Assembly (NCBI GenBank): GCA_001820485.1
Contig: MHPU01000034.1
Location: 28,474 to 35,975, forward strand
From: Candidatus Staskawiczbacteria bacterium RIFOXYD1_FULL_32_13
GTDB lineage: Bacteria > Patescibacteriota > Minisyncoccia > Minisyncoccales > Staskawiczbacteraceae
Direction: 5' to 3'
DNA length: 7,502 nucleotides
The position numbers were made by a program, and so were the translations under genes. A model generated the notes under the pieces. It had not been told where the DNA came from. It saw only the letters and a program-made list of their open reading frames with translations, and did no database searches. Positions 5,701-7,502 of this stretch are shown in pieces (the stretch's first letter is position 1; every line of letters starts with the position of its first letter).

Positions 5701-6396
5701 ATGAATCAAAAAAATATAATTCCTAAAATATCTATAATTTTACCATGCAGAAATGAAGAAGAAGCTTTGCCTTTTTGTTTGAAACAATTAAAAGAAATTA
5801 TATTAAATAACAACTTATCTGCAGAAATTATAGTTTCTGACTCTTCGCAAGATAAAAGTCCAGAAATTGCAAATTATCATGGTGCTGTTTTAGTAAAACA
5901 TGATGAAAAAGGATATGGTCTTGCTTACCAAGAAGGAATAAAGGTTGCAAAAGGTATATATATTTTTATGGCTGATGCTGATAATACTTATGAATTTTCA
6001 GATATAATAAAATTTTTAAATGAGCTTGAAAACGGCTTTGATTTTGTAATTGGAAATAGATTTTCTGGAAAAATGGAGTCTTTTTCAATGTCAAAAGAAA
6101 GACAATTCATTGGAAATCCAATTTTAACTTTAGCAATAAATTTTTTATTTAATTCAAAAATCAATGACAGTCAATGTGGTATAAGAGCAATTAGAAAAGA
6201 ATCTTTTGAAAAACTAAATTTAAAAAGTAAGGGAATGGAATTTGCCTCTGAAATGATAATAAAAGCTATAAAAAATAATTTAAGAATAATAGAATTGCCT
6301 ACAAATTACAAAAGAAGAATTGGTCAATCAAAATTAAATCCAATTTTAGATGGTTTAAGGCATATTTTATTAATAATTAAAGAAAGACTTATATAG
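5701..6396 (+). CDS. Family 2 glycosyltransferase, DPM1 (dolichyl/polyprenyl-phosphate mannose synthase)-like
   Basis: This complete 231-residue GT-A-fold enzyme probably moves a sugar from a nucleotide donor to a polyprenyl phosphate or a related acceptor at the inner face of the membrane. Visible motifs are ISIILPCRNEEEAL (10-23), VSDSSQDKS (45-53), GYGLAYQEGIKVAKG (71-85), the metal-binding D92-A-D94, GNRFSG (118-123), GNPILT (138-143) and DSQCGIR (156-162). These match DPM1-like synthases. The protein stops straight after the catalytic domain and lacks the C-terminal membrane helices many relatives carry. The gene ends in tandem stops TAG TAA, 13 bp before the next gene, suggesting one transcript. 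Donor and acceptor cannot be read from sequence. Confidence 0.88.
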   Translation: MNQKNIIPKISIILPCRNEEEALPFCLKQLKEIILNNNLSAEIIVSDSSQDKSPEIANYHGAVLVKHDEKGYGLAYQEGIKVAKGIYIFMADADNTYEFSDIIKFLNELENGFDFVIGNRFSGKMESFSMSKERQFIGNPILTLAINFLFNSKINDSQCGIRAIRKESFEKLNLKSKGMEFASEMIIKAIKNNLRIIELPTNYKRRIGQSKLNPILDGLRHILLIIKERLI

Positions 6397-6409
6397 TAAA
6401 ATAATAAAA

Positions 6410-7502
6410 ATGAAAATAGCAATCTTTCATAATTTTTTAGATAATATTGGAGGAGCTGAAAAAGTGGGTCTTACTTTAGCTCGCAAACTAAATGCAGATA
6501 TTTACACAACAAATATTGATAAAGAAAAGATAGAAAAAATGGGTTTTCCCGATATTTTGCCACGAATTTTTTCAATAGGTAAAGTTCCTAAAAATGCACC
6601 TTTTCGTCAACAAATAGCTTTTTTAAAATTTCGCTTTTTAAACCTAAAAAATAAATATGATTTTTACATTATAGATGGTGATTGGGCAATGGCAGGAGTT
6701 ATAAAAAATAAACCCAATTTATGGTATGTGCATTCACCTATTCGTGAAATTTGGGATTTGTATGAATATACCAGACAAAACACTGTGCCTTATCTTTTAA
6801 GATATATTTTCGATCTATGGGTTGTTCTAAATAGATATCTAAATAAAAAATATATTAGCAAGGTTGATGTTTTAGTTTGCAATTCAGAAAATACAAAAAA
6901 TAGAATTAAAAAATATTTAAAAAAAGATGCTATCGTTATAAGTCCACCTATTGAAACGAAAAAATTTAAATTTGAAAATTTTGGCAATTATTGGCTTTCT
7001 GTAAATCGACTAATTAATCATAAAAGAATCAATTTACAATTAAAAGCCTTTTCGAAAATACCAAATGAAAAATTAGTTATTGTGGGTAGTTATGAAAATT
7101 CTCGTCATTTTTTAAAGTATGCAAATTATTGCCAGAAAATAAAACCTAATAATGTTGAAATTAAAAGTTGGGTTGAACAAGAAGAATTAATAAAACTTTA
7201 CGCAAATTGTAAGGGATTTATTACAACTTCTCAAGATGAAGATTTTGGAATGAATGTGCTAGAAGCTATGGCTTCTGGCAAACCTGTAATAGCTCCCAAT
7301 GAAGGCGGATATAGAGAAACAATAATTAATGGCAAAACAGGAATTTTGATTAATGATATTAATGAAGATAAGATAATTATGGCAATAAAAAAAATTGGTA
7401 AGAACTCTAAGCAATATAAAAATGCTTGTATTGAGCAAGCACAAAAATTTAACACTGAAATTTTCATAAAAAAAATAAAATATCTAATAAAAAAAAATAA
7501 AC
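6410..7502 (+). CDS. Family 4 glycosyltransferase, WbaZ-like (3' end outside window)
   Basis: The ATG at 6410 starts a frame of 364 complete codons open to the right edge; the length suggests the stop is close. The fold is GT-B. N-terminal GGAEKV (14-19) and WYVHSPIREIWDLY (H108) resemble the HTPxRxxWDxY signature of WbaZ-type mannosyltransferases. The C-terminal half has SENTKNRI, ISPPIE, SVNRLINHKR (R200 and K205, likely donor-phosphate contacts) and the EX7E motif of retaining GT4 enzymes in EDFGMNVLE (E277, E285), followed by AMASGKPVIAPNEGGYRE. It probably adds a sugar, perhaps mannose, to a growing lipid-linked surface glycan in the cytosol. It follows the GT2 gene by 13 bp and lacks its own clear ribosome site. 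Substrate is unproven. Confidence 0.9.
   Translation, partial: MKIAIFHNFLDNIGGAEKVGLTLARKLNADIYTTNIDKEKIEKMGFPDILPRIFSIGKVPKNAPFRQQIAFLKFRFLNLKNKYDFYIIDGDWAMAGVIKNKPNLWYVHSPIREIWDLYEYTRQNTVPYLLRYIFDLWVVLNRYLNKKYISKVDVLVCNSENTKNRIKKYLKKDAIVISPPIETKKFKFENFGNYWLSVNRLINHKRINLQLKAFSKIPNEKLVIVGSYENSRHFLKYANYCQKIKPNNVEIKSWVEQEELIKLYANCKGFITTSQDEDFGMNVLEAMASGKPVIAPNEGGYRETIINGKTGILINDINEDKIIMAIKKIGKNSKQYKNACIEQAQKFNTEIFIKKIKYLIKKNK

Overview
The window looks like part of an AT-rich genome from a Patescibacteria/CPR-type bacterium (inference, moderate confidence). The main clue is a giant tail-fibre/adhesin-like protein that combines WNTAYGWGDH-type modules, YadA-head-like NTAxGYxAL repeats, LGIGTxxPxxxLDV motifs, a C-terminal peptidase S74 chaperone domain and an LCIGNTCV-type tail. 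That combination is familiar from large CPR surface proteins. No stop codon interrupts the assigned genes under the standard bacterial code, and strong Shine-Dalgarno sites are scarce.

Layout. Positions 1-4763 on the minus strand are one uninterrupted reading frame of at least 1587 codons. Its start is at 4763 and its C-terminus lies beyond the left edge. A 110-bp gap separates it from a complete minus-strand REP-associated tyrosine transposase (RAYT, Y1/HUH family) at 4874-5599. Diverging from the transposase on the plus strand are two glycosyltransferase genes. The first is a GT2 (DPM1-like) enzyme at 5701-6396. The second is a GT4 (WbaZ-like) enzyme from 6410 that runs off the right edge. 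They are probably co-transcribed as the start of a surface-polysaccharide operon.

The most interesting structure is a short GC-rich imperfect palindrome, core ACAACGGTCGGAGCGTTGT, present five times. Two copies bracket the RAYT gene: one touches its stop codon and one lies about 20 bp upstream of its start. One copy is inside the RAYT coding sequence and two are inside the adhesin coding sequence. All three coding copies keep the reading frame, yet they are read in different frames or orientations and give unrelated peptides (TTVGAL, NNAPTVV, NDNGRSVVI). The 19-bp core has no stop codon in any of its six frames. This looks like a REP/RAYT system whose palindromes are tolerated inside protein-coding DNA.

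The adhesin is itself strongly repetitive: three perfect 30-bp repeats encoding a Pro/Gln/Glu tail, a 213-bp near-perfect direct duplication 540 bp apart, and a three-fold super-repeat in the head region. It also appears to be a compositional mosaic. All calls come from reading the sequence; no database search was run.
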